DNA of 23,256 bases from NCBI GenBank assembly GCA_034437215.1, contig DAOTVC010000010.1:1-23256 (forward strand), written 5' to 3'. Below are positions 23,178-23,256 of the stretch, piece by piece. Below the pieces are notes generated by a model. The model searched no databases. It was not told the DNA's origin and saw only the letters and a list, made by a program, of their open reading frames with translations. Every line of letters starts with the position of its first letter. Position 1 is the stretch's first letter. The position numbers were made by a program, and so were the translations under genes. This stretch comes from DAOTVC01 sp034437215. GTDB taxonomy: Bacteria; Chloroflexota; Anaerolineae; B4-G1; SLSP01.

Positions 23178-23256
23178 TCAGTGCGACTGAGACAGTGGCC
23201 AGACGTTTACCGTATCGATAGACGTAGTGCCTTGCTGTTGTTCCGGGGCCAGCGGG

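Overview
The window is GC-rich apart from its right end and reads like a chromosome segment of a Chloroflexota bacterium (Anaerolineae-like). The main clue is the lipoprotein at 2514-3548, whose Thr/Pro/Glu linker (PTATATPEPTEEPTEEATEPP type) is typical of secreted proteins in that phylum. This placement is inferred from protein style only; there is no rRNA or other phylogenetic marker.

Left part (1-9.7 kb). A 5'-truncated SPFH/band-7 membrane protein is followed by a membrane-anchored protein with a LecA (PA-IL)-like domain. A minus-strand block then reads moaA, (palindromic repeat), YbhB/PEBP-like protein, moaC, MOSC protein, lipoprotein, and a CLP1/GRC3-type polynucleotide kinase. It joins molybdenum-cofactor genes to apparently unrelated passengers. 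A zinc-ribbon protein with a long, hairpin-rich leader is transcribed divergently from moaA. It converges on the translationally coupled minus-strand operon pxpA-pxpB-pxpC (5-oxoprolinase).

Middle part (9.9-17.1 kb). A perfect consensus promoter (TTGACA-N17-TATAAT) drives a 32-codon small ORF. Two Rho-independent terminators follow whose arms can pair in alternative ways, and then a two-domain GNAT acetyltransferase. Next come an undescribed 45-codon cationic, Trp-rich small ORF and a heterodimeric ABC exporter, whose subunits show complementary degeneracy (Walker B Glu to Ala in one, LSVGQ signature in the other). A STAS/SpoIIAA-like protein (minus) and a serine beta-lactamase-like hydrolase (plus) follow.

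Right part (17.1-23.2 kb). This holds a hybrid CHASE4-HAMP-PAS histidine kinase with a receiver domain (minus), a 222-bp MITE-like element with perfect terminal inverted repeats, a ROK-family fructokinase, and a NarL/LuxR response regulator. The end is more AT-rich and carries a secreted-protein gene broken by a one-base frameshift and a small lipoprotein. The lipoprotein's domain resembles one in the large lipoprotein 20 kb away.

No CRISPR array, rRNA, tRNA, transposase or phage gene was seen. The most original signals are the promoter/small ORF/dual-terminator leader before the GNAT gene (9958-10266), the structured leader of the zinc-ribbon gene, the small ORF in front of the ABC exporter, the CLP1-type kinase, and the MITE-like element.
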